Source: Baffinella frigidus (Eukaryota; Cryptophyceae; Cryptomonadales; Baffinellaceae). From it: a DNA stretch of 11,162 nucleotides. The position numbers were made by a program, and so were the translations under genes. This document shows positions 1 through 7,320 of this stretch, piece after piece. The notes below the pieces were generated by a model, which worked only from the letters and a program-made list of their open reading frames with translations, did no database searches and had not been told where the DNA came from. The stretch is taken from assembly GCA_026770585.1 (NCBI GenBank), contig MU646524.1, forward strand, positions 101,626 to 112,787. Reading direction: 5' to 3'. Position 1 is the stretch's first letter. The number at the start of each line of letters is the position of its first letter.

Positions 1-73
1 GGGTTTGGGGTTTGGGGTTTGGGGTTTGGGGTTTGGGGTTTGGGGTTTGGGGTTTGGGGTTTGGGGTTTGGGG
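1..73 (+). repeat. Perfect GGGTTTG heptamer array
   Basis: Ten perfect head-to-tail GGGTTTG units run from the first base of the window, so the array probably extends further left. The unit differs by one base from the TTTAGGG telomere repeat. The regularly spaced G-runs could form G-quadruplexes. The array passes into degenerate heptamer DNA rather than a chromosome end, so it is interstitial. Confidence 0.95.
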
Positions 74-820
74 TGTTGGGGTTTGAGGTCTGGGGTTTGG
101 GACTTGGTTTTTTGACTCGCATGACTCCCGGTCAAACCTAAACCCCAATTCCAAACGCCTAAACCGGTGTTCAGGGTAGGGTGTCGGGGTGACGGGGTGT
201 AGGGTTTACGGGATCTGGGCGTTGGGGTTGCGGGTTTAGGGGTTATGGTTGATGGTTGATGGCTTAGGGTACAGGATCCAGGGTTTAGTAGTTTAAAGGA
301 TTAGGGTTCAGGGTTAAGGGTTTAGGATTTGGGTTTGAGAGTTTGAGGTGTTAGGTTGAGGGTTCGGGGTTTGGGGTTCAGTGTATAGGGTTCAGGATAA
401 GGGATACAAGGTTTCAGGAGTGGGGTTTGGGGTTTGGGATTAGGGATTGGGTTGAGGGATGAGGGTTGAGGGATAAGGGCTGGTCTTTTAGGGTTCAGGG
501 TTCAGGGTTTAAGGTTGAGGGTTGAGGGTTGAGGTTTTAGGGTTTAGGGTTTAGGGTTTAGGGTTTAGGGTTTAGGGTTCAGAATTTAGGGCTTAGGGTT
601 TAGGATTTGGAGTTCAGGGTTTAGGGTTCAAAGTTCAGGGATCAGGGTTTCCGGTGCAGGTTTCAGGGTTGAGGTTTTAGGGTTTAGATTTGAGGTTTTA
701 GGGTCGAGGGTCGAGGTTTGATGGTTGTGATGGGATTGATTGTTGAGGATTGAGGGTTTGGGGTATAAAGGGATCAGGGTTAAAGGTTTAGGGTTCAGAG
801 TTGCTGATGGGGCAGCTTCC
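74..820 (+). repeat. Degenerate telomere-like G-rich tract
   Basis: Almost the whole stretch is variants of TTTAGGG, such as TTCAGGG, TTGAGGG, TTTGGGG and TTTAGGA. The cleanest block is six TTTAGGG units around 535-580. No credible coding region was seen on either strand; the open frames here are translations of the repeat. On the minus strand this reads as C-rich CCCTAAA-type DNA lying downstream of the gene at 1170-1921, so it may belong to that gene's last intron. Confidence 0.85.
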
Positions 821-840
821 AATCTTTTCCCGAGTTTTTA

Positions 841-924
841 AAGTATTCAAGAGCAGAAATCCTGTTCAAAGGGCGAATATAAGGCCTTCAGGACGAGCCA
901 GAATAATACGAAGGCAGAGCTAGG
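841..924 (-). repeat. Dispersed ~85-nt repeat, copy 1
   Basis: Read on the minus strand, this segment runs from CCTAGCTCTGCCT through ATTCTGG, TCGTCCT and GGATTTCTGCTCTT to ATACTT. The same ordered blocks occur on the plus strand at 10939-11023. The two copies are in opposite orientation about 10 kb apart, with several substitutions between conserved blocks. That is what a dispersed, probably mobile or formerly mobile, family looks like. No coding function is visible. I have an unverified impression that this sequence recurs widely in dinoflagellate genomes. Confidence 0.8.
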
Positions 925-1169
925 CTTTCTCTGAAAAGACAACTACCCACACACGGACATGCGCGCGCGTACGTGCGTGCGAACATGTGGCCACATCCGC
1001 GTGGAAAAGCTTAACAGCGCCACTTCCAAAAAAAACAGTGGGTTTGAGCGTTGGCGGTTGAGGGTTTAGGGTATAGGGTATAAGGTGCAGGGATAGGGTT
1101 TGGGGTTTAGGACTCAGGGTTCAGGGTTTAGGGCTAAGGGTGTCGGGGTTGGAGCGTAGGTCTAAGGAC
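925..1169. other. Non-coding spacer or intron, GC/GT-rich
   Basis: This stretch holds a purine-pyrimidine alternating patch near 960-990 (CATGCGCGCGCGTACGTGCGTGCG), an A8 run near 1027-1035 and further TTTAGGG-like heptamers from 1060 to 1140. I searched the minus strand for a final exon of the gene at 1170-1921 and found none I could support. If that gene is spliced as proposed, this is the beginning of its third intron. Confidence 0.5.
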
Positions 1170-1921
1170 CGAGGTCACGGCGATATCCTCGTTGGGGGTG
1201 CCCTTGTACTCGAACTTGTCGTGCGTTGTGTAGACAGCCACCGCCGCCATACCGTTTGCCAAGACCTGTTTCCAGATTGGGGTGTAGGTGTTGGGGAGCG
1301 TGTTGTTGCCGACGCCTGCCGTGGGCTCAGGGTTGAGGGCTGCGGGGTGCGTGCGTGGTGCAGGGTTGCGGGTGCATGCATGGAGGTGGCTGTGGATGAG
1401 TTGGGGTGTGGGCTGACCTTGGTGGAGTTGATTTCGACAAGCTCAGTAGACATCATCTTAATGTTTTCGTCCACGAGCATCTTCTTGTAGCCCTCATAAT
1501 CGATTGCGTTGCCCGAGGGGCGGATGATCTTCCAGCCCGCCACCCAGAATTTCGCGCAGAAGGCGTCGAACTTGGCCAAGTCCTTGCTGATGACCGCTTC
1601 GCTTCCAAGCTCGACCTAGGTGGGTGTGCGACGTGAGTGGGAAAGTGTGTGTGTCCCTCCCTCCCTCTCTCGGCACGCCTCTCCAGGCGAGGGCTGCGAG
1701 TGTGCGAGGCGTGAATGCGCAGAGATGGGGAGCGACCCCCTGGCCCTGCCAGCGGGTACACCTCACCATCAAACGGGCCAGAGCACACCAGCACCGAAGC
1801 TGGATGAGCCGGAAGGGGCGCCGCTGGGGAGGCAGAGACACGAGAGCCCGCGACGCGAGAGTGCGGCAGGAAGGGGGGAGACCTGGGCGGCGATGATAGC
1901 CTGGACTTCTTCCTCCGCCAT
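1170..1921 (-). CDS. SnoaL/NTF2-like (DUF4440-type) protein, three exons, 3' end missing
   Basis: Three minus-strand exons join in phase 0: 1919-1921 (ATG) down to 1883, then 1615-1418, then 1265-1170. They give 13, 66 and 32 residues, 111 in all. The protein starts MAEEEVQAII, followed by a helical stretch, the block AKFWVAGWKIIRPSGNA (about residues 34-50), an acidic/basic helix with YKKMLVDENIKMM, and YTTHDKFEYKGTPNEDIA near the end. This order resembles small SnoaL-like domains of the NTF2 fold, which are ligand-binding or hydrolase-like cone-shaped barrels. The family call is from remembered consensus, not a search. The introns are 267 and 152 nt, GT-AG, with both acceptors AG|G. The next donor would be the GT directly after the 1170 codon (GTCCTTAG). 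The usual C-terminal strand with its tryptophan is absent, so a last exon of perhaps 30-40 residues should lie left of the window or be hidden in the repeats. The start context AAAGATGGCG is favourable. Substrate unknown. Confidence 0.8.
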
Positions 1922-2167
1922 CTTTCCTGTGTGTTACGTCTAAACCTAGAAGTAATGACGCGTTGCAATTCCTCTTGACAAGTCAAATCGCTTTTTTCCT
2001 GAAAAACGACCCCTGCCCAGGTGGGCACGTGCCCAACTCGAAATAAGGCCGATACGTGACCTTTCCCTGTGGTAAAGAGCTCGTGTCATCAAATCGTGAT
2101 CATTCCGGAGGGGTCGTAAGCAGGTAAGCAATTGACCGGATCAAAATGTAAATGTTGGAGCAAGGGG
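1922..2167. other. 5' flank of the SnoaL-like gene
   Basis: This unique-looking DNA lies upstream of the minus-strand start codon. Read on the minus strand, several AG dinucleotides (TTCTAG, GTTTAG, ACACAG) occur within 30 nt of the ATG and could serve as a 5' acceptor. No TATA-like element, hairpin or ORF is convincing. A promoter is expected here by position only. Confidence 0.35.
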
Positions 2168-2313
2168 AAGCACTTTGACGGGGAGCGGCGCAGGCCTCAA
2201 TCAGTCTTGACACACGCGATTTGACAAGAAGAGGTTTAGGAGTCCCGGCATTCAACGCATCAGACGTAACGCACGTGCAATGGTCGCGGATAAGGACATA
2301 CAGGGTACCATCA
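2168..2313 (+). repeat. Duplicated segment A, copy 1
   Basis: These 146 nt recur at 2917-3048 with one substitution (caatcag against cactcag) and one 14-nt length difference. This copy contains TTTAGGAGTCCCGG between AGAAGAGG and CATTCAACGC and the other lacks it. The extra 14 nt begin like a telomere-type heptamer. No coding potential is apparent. Confidence 0.95.
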
Positions 2314-2795
2314 CTGATTACTGATTACTGATTACTGAATTTATTACAGAGGTTTCGCCGTTATTGCCTAACCCGTGCCTTAGACTATGATCGGTCCATG
2401 TTATACCCCGCTCAGTCTGTCTCCGAGGGATGCTCCCCGAAGATTGGCGCAGATGAAGTAAACGACGAAGAAGAGGGAGAGGTCTGATAGGTGCACAATG
2501 GTCAACAGAACTACTGCTCCGGACACATCGATATAGACCTATCATTCCGGGCGGTTCTTGAAAAGGGAGGAGTCGGATTGATTTAACCGATCCTCGGATC
2601 GATTATTCAATCCAACTCAAGTCGGCTCCCTAAAGGCTCCGTTAAAGGTTCCTTGAGGGAGCGACTCCTCCATCCGGCGACCTGTGGTTGAATTTACCCC
2701 GTGGTTATTCCGCGATGGTTATACCACATTTCGCCTTCCAATGGCTCATGCCTCCACCTCCCCGGTTTGGCATTTTGGAGAGGCACTTAATGGGG
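2314..2795 (-). mobile_element. 482-bp insertion flanked by CATCA, possible short retroelement
   Basis: CATCA lies directly on each side (2309-2313 and 2796-2800). The related sequence at 2917-3128 joins the two flanks with a single CATCA and nothing between, as an empty site would. The plus-strand left end is three CTGATTA units followed by CTGAATTTATTACAGAGG. On the minus strand this becomes a 3' tail of short tandem repeats, as seen in some LINE- or SINE-type insertions. The same terminal 25 nt recur at 3522-3546. There are no terminal inverted repeats and no ORF that looks real. I could not define pol III A or B boxes. The alternative is a deletion at CATCA microhomology in the other copy. 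Confidence 0.6.
2566..2671. repeat. Nested foldback inside the insertion
   Basis: GGAGGAGTCG (2566-2575) is the exact inverted repeat of CGACTCCTCC (2662-2671). Inside it are GGATTGA/TCAATCC (2575-2581 with 2607-2613), the near-palindrome CGATCC-TC-GGATCG (2588-2601) and a second stem, GGCTCCCT against AGGGAGC. The arms allow a branched, cruciform-like fold. It could be a structural part of the surrounding element or a small element nested in it. Confidence 0.75.
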
Positions 2796-2880
2796 CATCA
2801 TACTCCAAAACCCTGAACCATGCGCCCTCATCCCTACACCCTGTACACTAAACCCTAAAGCCTAAAGCCTAAATCATAAA
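2796..2880 (+). repeat. Duplicated segment B, copy 1
   Basis: These 85 nt, from CATCATACTCC to AAATCATAAA, recur at 3044-3128 with two substitutions. They include CCCTGTACACTAAACCC and AAGCCTAAAGCC, themselves telomere-like heptamers. No ORF. Confidence 0.92.
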
Positions 2881-2916
2881 ACTTCGTACCCGGTAGATCT
2901 ACGAGAGGTGTACATA

Positions 2917-3128
2917 AAGCACTTTGACGGGGAGCGGCGCAGGCCTCACTCAGTCTTGACACACGCGATTTGACAAGAAGAGGCATTCAACGCATCAGAC
3001 GTAACGCACGTGCAATGGTCGCGGATAAGGACATACAGGGTACCATCATACTCCAAACCCCTGAACCATGCGCCCTCATCCCTACACCCTGTACACTAAA
3101 TCCTAAAGCCTAAAGCCTAAATCATAAA
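2917..3128 (+). repeat. Fused copy of segments A and B (candidate empty site)
   Basis: 2917-3048 matches 2168-2313 and 3044-3128 matches 2796-2880. The two homologies overlap exactly on the five bases CATCA at 3044-3048. The 482 bp that separate them in the first copy are missing here. Only 36 nt (2881-2916) separate the first unit from this one, so the pair looks like a tandem duplication. Confidence 0.93.
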
Positions 3129-3660
3129 TCCTTAACCCTGAACCCTAAACCCTAAACCCGAAACCCTACACCCTGAACCCTAAACAGTAAATTTTGAACC
3201 TTGAAACCCTGAACCTTAAACCCTAACACCTGAAACTCTATACACTGAACCCTGACCCCTAAACCCTAAACCCTGAAACCTCAACCCCCACCCTCAAAAC
3301 TGGACCCTAAAGCCTAAAGCCTAAAGCCTAAAGCCTAAACCATGAAACCTACCACCTAAAAACCTAAACTCTAACCCCTAAACCCTCAAACCTAAACCTT
3401 GAAACCGTGACAACTAAAACCTATCAACCTAAACCCTAAATCCTGAACCATAAACCTTCAATCCTAAATCCTCAACCGCTCAATCCTGAAACCTAAACCT
3501 CAACTCTTCACGTTTGAAACTCTGATTACTGAATTCATTAAAGAGGGTCTGAACCCTCAACCCTCAACCCTTAACCCTAAATCCTAAATTGCCCACCGTT
3601 GACCCCAAAACCTGAACCATGCATCCTCAAACCTCAACTCCAAACTCTAAACGCTAAACC

Positions 3661-3720
<60 letters not shown>

Positions 3721-3776
3721 ACACTTAACACTCAACTAACCCTTCAACAGTAAACCCTGACCCCCTAAACTGGGCG
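3129..3776 (-). repeat. C-rich telomere-like tract with CCCTCAA array
   Basis: This is degenerate CCCTAAA-class DNA (CCCTGAA, CCTAAAG, CCTTAAA and similar). It contains a perfect nine-unit CCCTCAA array at 3659-3721. An island at 3522-3546 is not telomere-like: it repeats the end of the 482-bp insertion (23 of 25 bases match 2328-2352). I see no gene. On the minus strand the tract is TTTAGGG-like, the reverse of the orientation at 1-820. Confidence 0.88.
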
Positions 3777-4060
3777 TAGTGTGGCCGACCATAACCAATC
3801 AGCCAGTCTCCCAAGGGTATTATTTTTTGTTGAAAACTGACACTGGCTACTGTGTCGGTCTGTGTCTTTTCAACAAATAACCTGGCTCAAACTGCCAGTT
3901 TACTGGAAAAAAACTGATTCGTAGCTTAAAATCTGGGGATACTACCCAAATAATCCACTCAGCCTCGCAGCCTCATGAGGGGGTCTGGGGATACCACCCC
4001 ATGTAGGATGACTGAAAAAAGGTGATTGGTAGCCTTTGCTGGTACTCGTCGGCCACACTA
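3777..4060. mobile_element. MITE with 11-bp TIRs and TA target duplication
   Basis: The left end TA-GTGTGGCCGAC (3777-3789) is the exact inverted repeat of the right end GTCGGCCACAC-TA (4048-4060). Treating the TA as the target duplication gives 11-bp TIRs, the pattern of Tc1/mariner-type elements. The termini share a further inset block, ACCAATCA in both arms. Internal structure includes the 11-bp inverted repeat TTTGTTGAAAA/TTTTCAACAAA (3826-3836, 3867-3877), AGCCAGT/ACTGGCT, and a direct repeat TCTGGGGATAC at 3932-3942 and 3984-3994. No transposase frame exists, so the element is non-autonomous. It sits inside telomere-like DNA. Confidence 0.82.
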
Positions 4061-4113
4061 TTAACCCCACACTCCATACCCATAAACCCTACACCCCGTA
4101 AACCTTACACCCT

Positions 4114-4470
4114 GCCGTTTTTTTGAGCGGGCTAATCTGAAAAACGGTCACCTCAATTCTTTTTAATTGGCCGGAGATCCCTACATTTTTTCTTAGGCCA
4201 ATTTTTTTTAATGGCCGGAAACAATTTTGAAAGAGACATAAAATTGTAAGGGCCCCTCACAATATTAGGTCTTTTTGCTTTACAATTTTTTTTCAAAAAC
4301 AAATTGCCCATTTTTTTTCAGCTGACGGCGTCCAGCAGAGCGCCCACCCACTCCCTGCAACTCAACCGACCCTCCTCCCCCCTCCCCTCCTCTGGAACCT
4401 GAGAAAAAAATTCAGGCTTGAGATGACTGTCTGTAACAGGTTATTTGGACCAGGCCGCTCAAAAACCGGC
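4114..4470. mobile_element. Second MITE-like element with 18-19-bp imperfect TIRs
   Basis: The left end GCCGTTTTTTTGAGCGGGC (4114-4132) is an imperfect inverted repeat of the right end GGCCGCTCAAAAACCGGC (4453-4470). The interior is AT-rich and unlike its surroundings. It has further foldbacks, such as CAATTTT/AAAATTG near 4222-4246, and a near-duplicate pair of AATTGGCCGGAGA and AATGGCCGGAAAC around 4166-4212. I see no clear target-site duplication and no ORF. An ancient non-autonomous DNA element is the best reading. Confidence 0.65.
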
Positions 4471-4511
4471 TCTACACCAAACTATACGGTAGGGACATTT
4501 CTACAAGATTG

Positions 4512-4551
4512 GGACCTCCTTGGAGGCAGTGTGCCTCCTTATTTTAGGTCC
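4512..4551 (+). other. Strong stem-loop
   Basis: GGACCT (4512-4517) pairs with AGGTCC (4546-4551), and inside it GGAGGC (4522-4527) pairs with GCCTCC (4532-4537) around a four-base loop. The surrounding 4471-4620 is unique, non-repetitive DNA without an ORF. The function of the hairpin, if any, is unknown. It does not fold as a tRNA. Confidence 0.5.
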
Positions 4552-4620
4552 TTTAGGTTCTTCGAGCTCCCAACATAGGCGGACACCAGAACTTGTTCTG
4601 TTCGAGTGACCAATAAAAAA

Positions 4621-5060
4621 ACAACGAATCCTCAACCCTCAACCCTCACACAGGCATTGAACCTCCAAAATCCTTACATACGCAAACACTGAACCCAAAA
4701 CCCACAAGCAGACAATGCTCGACAAAACTGAGGCAGGGTGGAAGTTTGTGCAAATGCACCATACCCTAAACTCTAAATACTGAGATCTGAGCCCTAACCC
4801 TATACCCTAAACCCTAAACCCTAAACCCTGAACCCTAAACCCTAAACCCTAACCCTAAACCATAAACCCTAAACCTACACCGTAAACCGGAAACCGCAAA
4901 ACGTAAAACGTAAACCACAAACCTGAACCCTAAACCCTAAACCCTGAACCCTGAACCTTAAACCCTAAACCCTAAACCCTAAACCCTAAACCCTAAACCC
5001 TAAACCCTACACACTGACCGTTGACCCCTAAAACCTAACCTCTACACCCCAAAACTCAAA
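4621..5060 (-). repeat. C-rich telomere-like tract, many perfect CCCTAAA units
   Basis: From about 4795 to 5010 the DNA is mostly CCCTAAA with scattered CCCTGAA units. Two runs are near perfect (about 4800-4860 and 4925-5010). A small variant patch, AAACCGCAAAACGTAAAACG, lies near 4890. 4621-4795 is more degraded. No gene is visible. Confidence 0.9.
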
Positions 5061-5099
5061 CCCCGAAACCCCAAAACCTAAAACCTGAACCCAAATCCC

Positions 5100-5304
5100 A
5101 ATTCCACAACCAATCCCACAACCTGACCCCCTCCGCCCCCGCACTCTCAGATCCAGATTCGGTGTCCGTGGTCACCTCGCCCTCAAATTCTGAATCAAAG
5201 TCGATTTCGCCCTCGCAAGCATTTACAACTACTGTAAAAGGTTGATGGGGGAACGTTGTTTTTTCGTCATTATGTTTTGAGACCGACAAGGAAAATTCTT
5301 GCAC
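5100..5304 (-). CDS. Possible acidic coding fragment, unidentified
   Basis: The minus strand stays open through unique DNA here. It would encode an acidic, Ser/Thr-rich stretch including GEIDFDSEFEGEV and TTDTESGSES. A GT follows a CAG at about 5121 and could be a donor, and an AG|GGC at about 5202 could be an acceptor, so a short exon is conceivable. Against this, no ATG starts the frame and codon third positions are not GC-rich as in the other genes. The frame runs on into repeat DNA. I recognise no domain. It may be a gene remnant or chance. Confidence 0.2.
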
Positions 5305-5374
5305 CGCCGTTCATCTGACTTGTTTACAGGGGCACCTCGTTCATAAGGAGGGCGATTCCTACAGTAGGCCTTGC

Positions 5375-5473
5375 CCCTTAAGTGGCAGACGGGCGAATAT
5401 TCGCCCTAACTCGCCCTAGGCAGGTTCTAGGGCCCTACCGTAGGGCGTATGGGCCTACTCGCCACTTCAAGGG
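5375..5473. repeat. Foldback with nested palindromes
   Basis: CCCTTAAGTGGC (5375-5386) inversely matches GCCACTTCAAGGG (5461-5473) with one extra base. Inside are the perfect 16-bp palindrome GGGCGAATATTCGCCC (5391-5406) and CGCCCTA/TAGGGCG arms around TAGGGCCCTA. It resembles a small inverted-repeat element. No coding content. Confidence 0.65.
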
Positions 5474-5483
5474 ATAGCCATAA

Positions 5484-5496
5484 GGGGGGGGGGGGG
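5484..5496 (+). repeat. G13 homopolymer
   Basis: Thirteen consecutive G residues lie just outside the foldback. The length is likely to be variable and prone to sequencing error. Confidence 0.9.
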
Positions 5497-5593
5497 CTAG
5501 ACTACATGTAAACCCTACACCCTAAACAGTGTACCCATAAACGAAGAACGCGTTCTTTTGTGGAGGGAGGCAACCGCCGTTGTATCATCATTC

Positions 5594-5688
5594 GTCAACT
5601 TGAGAATAGTCACGTACACCTGACGATTCTCAAGTTGTCGAAAGAATGCGATTCCCTCTGTGGGGTTGACGGTTATTCTCAAGTTGAC
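5594..5688. repeat. 15-bp perfect inverted repeat element
   Basis: GTCAACTTGAGAATA (5594-5608) is the exact inverted repeat of TATTCTCAAGTTGAC (5674-5688). A third, shorter inverted copy (ATTCTCAAGTTG) is at 5626-5637, so the left arm has two possible partners. The interior has no ORF. A related GTCAACTT motif forms the hairpin at 7437-7459. Confidence 0.75.
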
Positions 5689-5760
5689 AACCTATTCTAA
5701 AATTGCGCCATGATTAAACGGACCACCCGAGAAAGCTCGGCGGCACACGCAGCCTCTCGA

Positions 5761-5764
5761 TCTT

Positions 5765-5826
<62 letters not shown>

Positions 5827-6022
5827 ATGGCGCAGTGTGGTCCTGCTCAGAAGCAGCCTCTTTTGGGGAGCATACATGGCGGCCATGTTGGTACCAATCA
5901 AGGTCTCTCACGCTGACACTTCGCTCTGAACGCACATCTGCGAGAGCTCTGCGCGGAGCTTGATGCTCCCGTCCGCGCGCACCACCGCCCCCGCGCGCGC
6001 TCTCTCTCTCTCTCTCTCTCTC
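5761..6022 (+). repeat. Two (CT)n microsatellites
   Basis: A nearly pure CT tract spans 5761-5824 and a second spans 6001-6022. Between them is GC-rich unique DNA with CGCGCG runs. Open frames here are Ser/Leu or Arg/Glu translations of the microsatellite and are not genes. I see no coding region from 5700 to 6836 that I would support. Confidence 0.95.
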
Positions 6023-6090
6023 CCTGTCTGCTTCTGTCATATCGAAACCAGGGCCCCACGCGTCCTGCCTGATCACCTGAGAGACAGCGC

Positions 6091-6175
6091 GCTCCTCGTG
6101 ACTTGTGAGGAAGGTCGACCTAATCTTGCCCCCCCTGGGAGGCCAGTGGGAGCCAGCTCCTTGTGAGTCTGTGGC
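6091..6175 (+). repeat. Diverged direct repeat, copy 1 (partner 6560-6650)
   Basis: The ordered blocks GCTCCTCGTG, GAGG-AAGGTC, CTAATC, TGGGAG, AGCTCCT and AGTCTGTGGC recur at 6560-6650. The copies are 85 and 91 nt long and have diverged clearly outside those blocks. Neither copy holds a clear gene. The spacing is about 470 nt, so this could be an old tandem duplication of a ~470-nt unit. Confidence 0.75.
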
Positions 6176-6437
6176 ACACGCCAGCTCCGTCAGCTAGCTG
6201 ATAGCTCCCAGCTAGATTTGCTACTTCTCAGCTAGCGTGTGAACTCACAGTGGTTATGCGGCACTCTGAAAAAACACAGGCTCTCGGCAATTCGGTAGGG
6301 CTGTCGTTGGGCCAGAGCCTAGGAAGGAGCCGCGCCCTCCCCTGGGACCGCCGTAGCGACCTGAGCATGCATCAGCCTACTGCAGGCTTCTATGGGTGGG
6401 TGTTGTCCGTGAAGTGTCGGTGTAAGGACACCTCGCT

Positions 6438-6465
6438 CTTTCCACGCGGATATCCGTGTGGAAAG
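6438..6465. repeat. 28-bp near-perfect palindrome
   Basis: The palindrome runs CTTTCCAC-GCGGATATCCGT-GTGGAAAG. The eight-base outer arms are exact, and the only mismatches flank the GGATATCC core. It could form a cruciform or bind a dimeric protein. Nothing nearby shows a role. Confidence 0.7.
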
Positions 6466-6559
6466 GTGGTTGTAAGTATGATTGGACCAGGGGGAATTTT
6501 TGTACCTCTTGATTGGACCCTGGGGCCCTGCATCAATCACCCGCTGCGAGCGAAAGCTG

Positions 6560-6650
6560 GCTCCTCGTGCCGTTTGAGGGAAGGTCAAACTAATCCTGAT
6601 GCGGACCGGGCGGGTCCCGTGTGGGAGATAGCTCCTCGCAAGTCTGTGGC
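6560..6650 (+). repeat. Diverged direct repeat, copy 2
   Basis: This is the partner of 6091-6175, sharing six short blocks in the same order. It lies in an open plus-strand frame of 145 codons (6250-6687) that I do not accept as a gene: it contains repeat and palindrome sequence and resembles no known domain. Confidence 0.72.
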
Positions 6651-6836
6651 TCAAGGTCGCTCCTCGAGATATCTGCTAGCTGCATAGGAGCATATTCAAG
6701 GCCGTTCCCCAGCGGCACGGTGGACCCATCCTCCCCGTGCGTGTGGCACAAGCTCCGACGGCGAATTCCATCCTATTTACAACCACACCGATACATCTGA
6801 CCATCACACCCCTGATTCCGTGCGCACGCGCAGAGC

Positions 6837-7320
6837 TCAGCAGCCTATCAAGCCAGCCGAGACGAGCGGGCTCATGGTCGCGCAGGCGACTGCTGGTTTC
6901 GCCGGGAGCGCGTTCTTCGCCTCCTCGAACGCGTAGTTGGGGTGCGAAATTAGGAAGTTGGTGCGCTCCTCGCGCACAGCGATGTTGGGCAGCGAGACCT
7001 TTAAGCTGTTCGTCGTCCCCTTGCCCTCCGGGTTTGGGCAGGACAGCGCCCGCGCAGCGCAGCTGCAGATCACCCCTGTTGCCAGTCCGCGCGGTCAGCG
7101 CGCCACCACGTCGCGCGTCAGCCAGAGTGCACCGCAAGCTTGCCGCCAGGCTGGGTCGGGTGGGGCGTGGTCTCGGAGGTTGTGAAGGGGGGAGGGCGAG
7201 GGGGTGTTTACCAGCGTCTATGCTGCCAGCGAGCGAGCAGACCTGCGCCGGGTGGAGCCCCATCGCACCGCCCTGGCTGGCAGCCGCGTGGTTCATGATG
7301 TGCATGGCGTGGAAGAACAT
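6837..7320 (-). CDS. Unidentified two-exon protein, 115 residues
   Basis: Minus-strand exon 1 runs from the ATG at 7320 down to 7212 (36 codons plus one base). Exon 2 runs from 7075 down to the TGA ending at 6837. The 136-nt GT-AG intron (7076-7211, GTAAAC...CAACAG|G) is phase 1 and rejoins a Gly codon. The exon 1 part is hydrophobic with Met/His/Ala (MFFHAMHIMNHAAAS). The middle has a Cys cluster (VICSCAARALSC). The C-terminal part reads SLPNIAVREERTNFLISHPN, then FEEAKNALP, and ends LVSAGLIGC. I recognise no family. The reading frame is open for 24 more codons upstream of the ATG (ending ...CAALPLLT) before a TAA. Its first AG|TTC could be an acceptor, so the true start might lie on an unseen exon. 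GC-rich third positions support coding. The start lies head to head with the AlgH gene. Confidence 0.55.

Noticed and set aside
1-820. True chromosome end
   Set aside because: The G-rich strand points into the window and genes follow; heptamers are degenerate and occur in both orientations throughout, so they are interstitial.
2318-2545. 75-codon minus-strand ORF
   Set aside because: It falls inside the proposed insertion, has no coding bias, and its end is the CTGATTA tail repeat.
4512-4620. tRNA gene suggested by hairpins and GTTCGAGT
   Set aside because: No acceptor stem, D-arm or anticodon arm can be drawn with correct spacing.
5710-6076. Long open frames of poly Ser-Leu (plus) and Arg-Glu (minus)
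   Set aside because: They are translations of (CT)n microsatellites, open in several frames at once.
6648-6655. Dinoflagellate spliced-leader relic (GGCTCAAG)
   Set aside because: Only eight bases match the end of the known leader and the bases before it do not; chance is sufficient.
6250-6687. 145-codon plus-strand frame
   Set aside because: It spans a palindrome and a repeat copy, has no recognisable motif, and the companion repeat has no equivalent frame.
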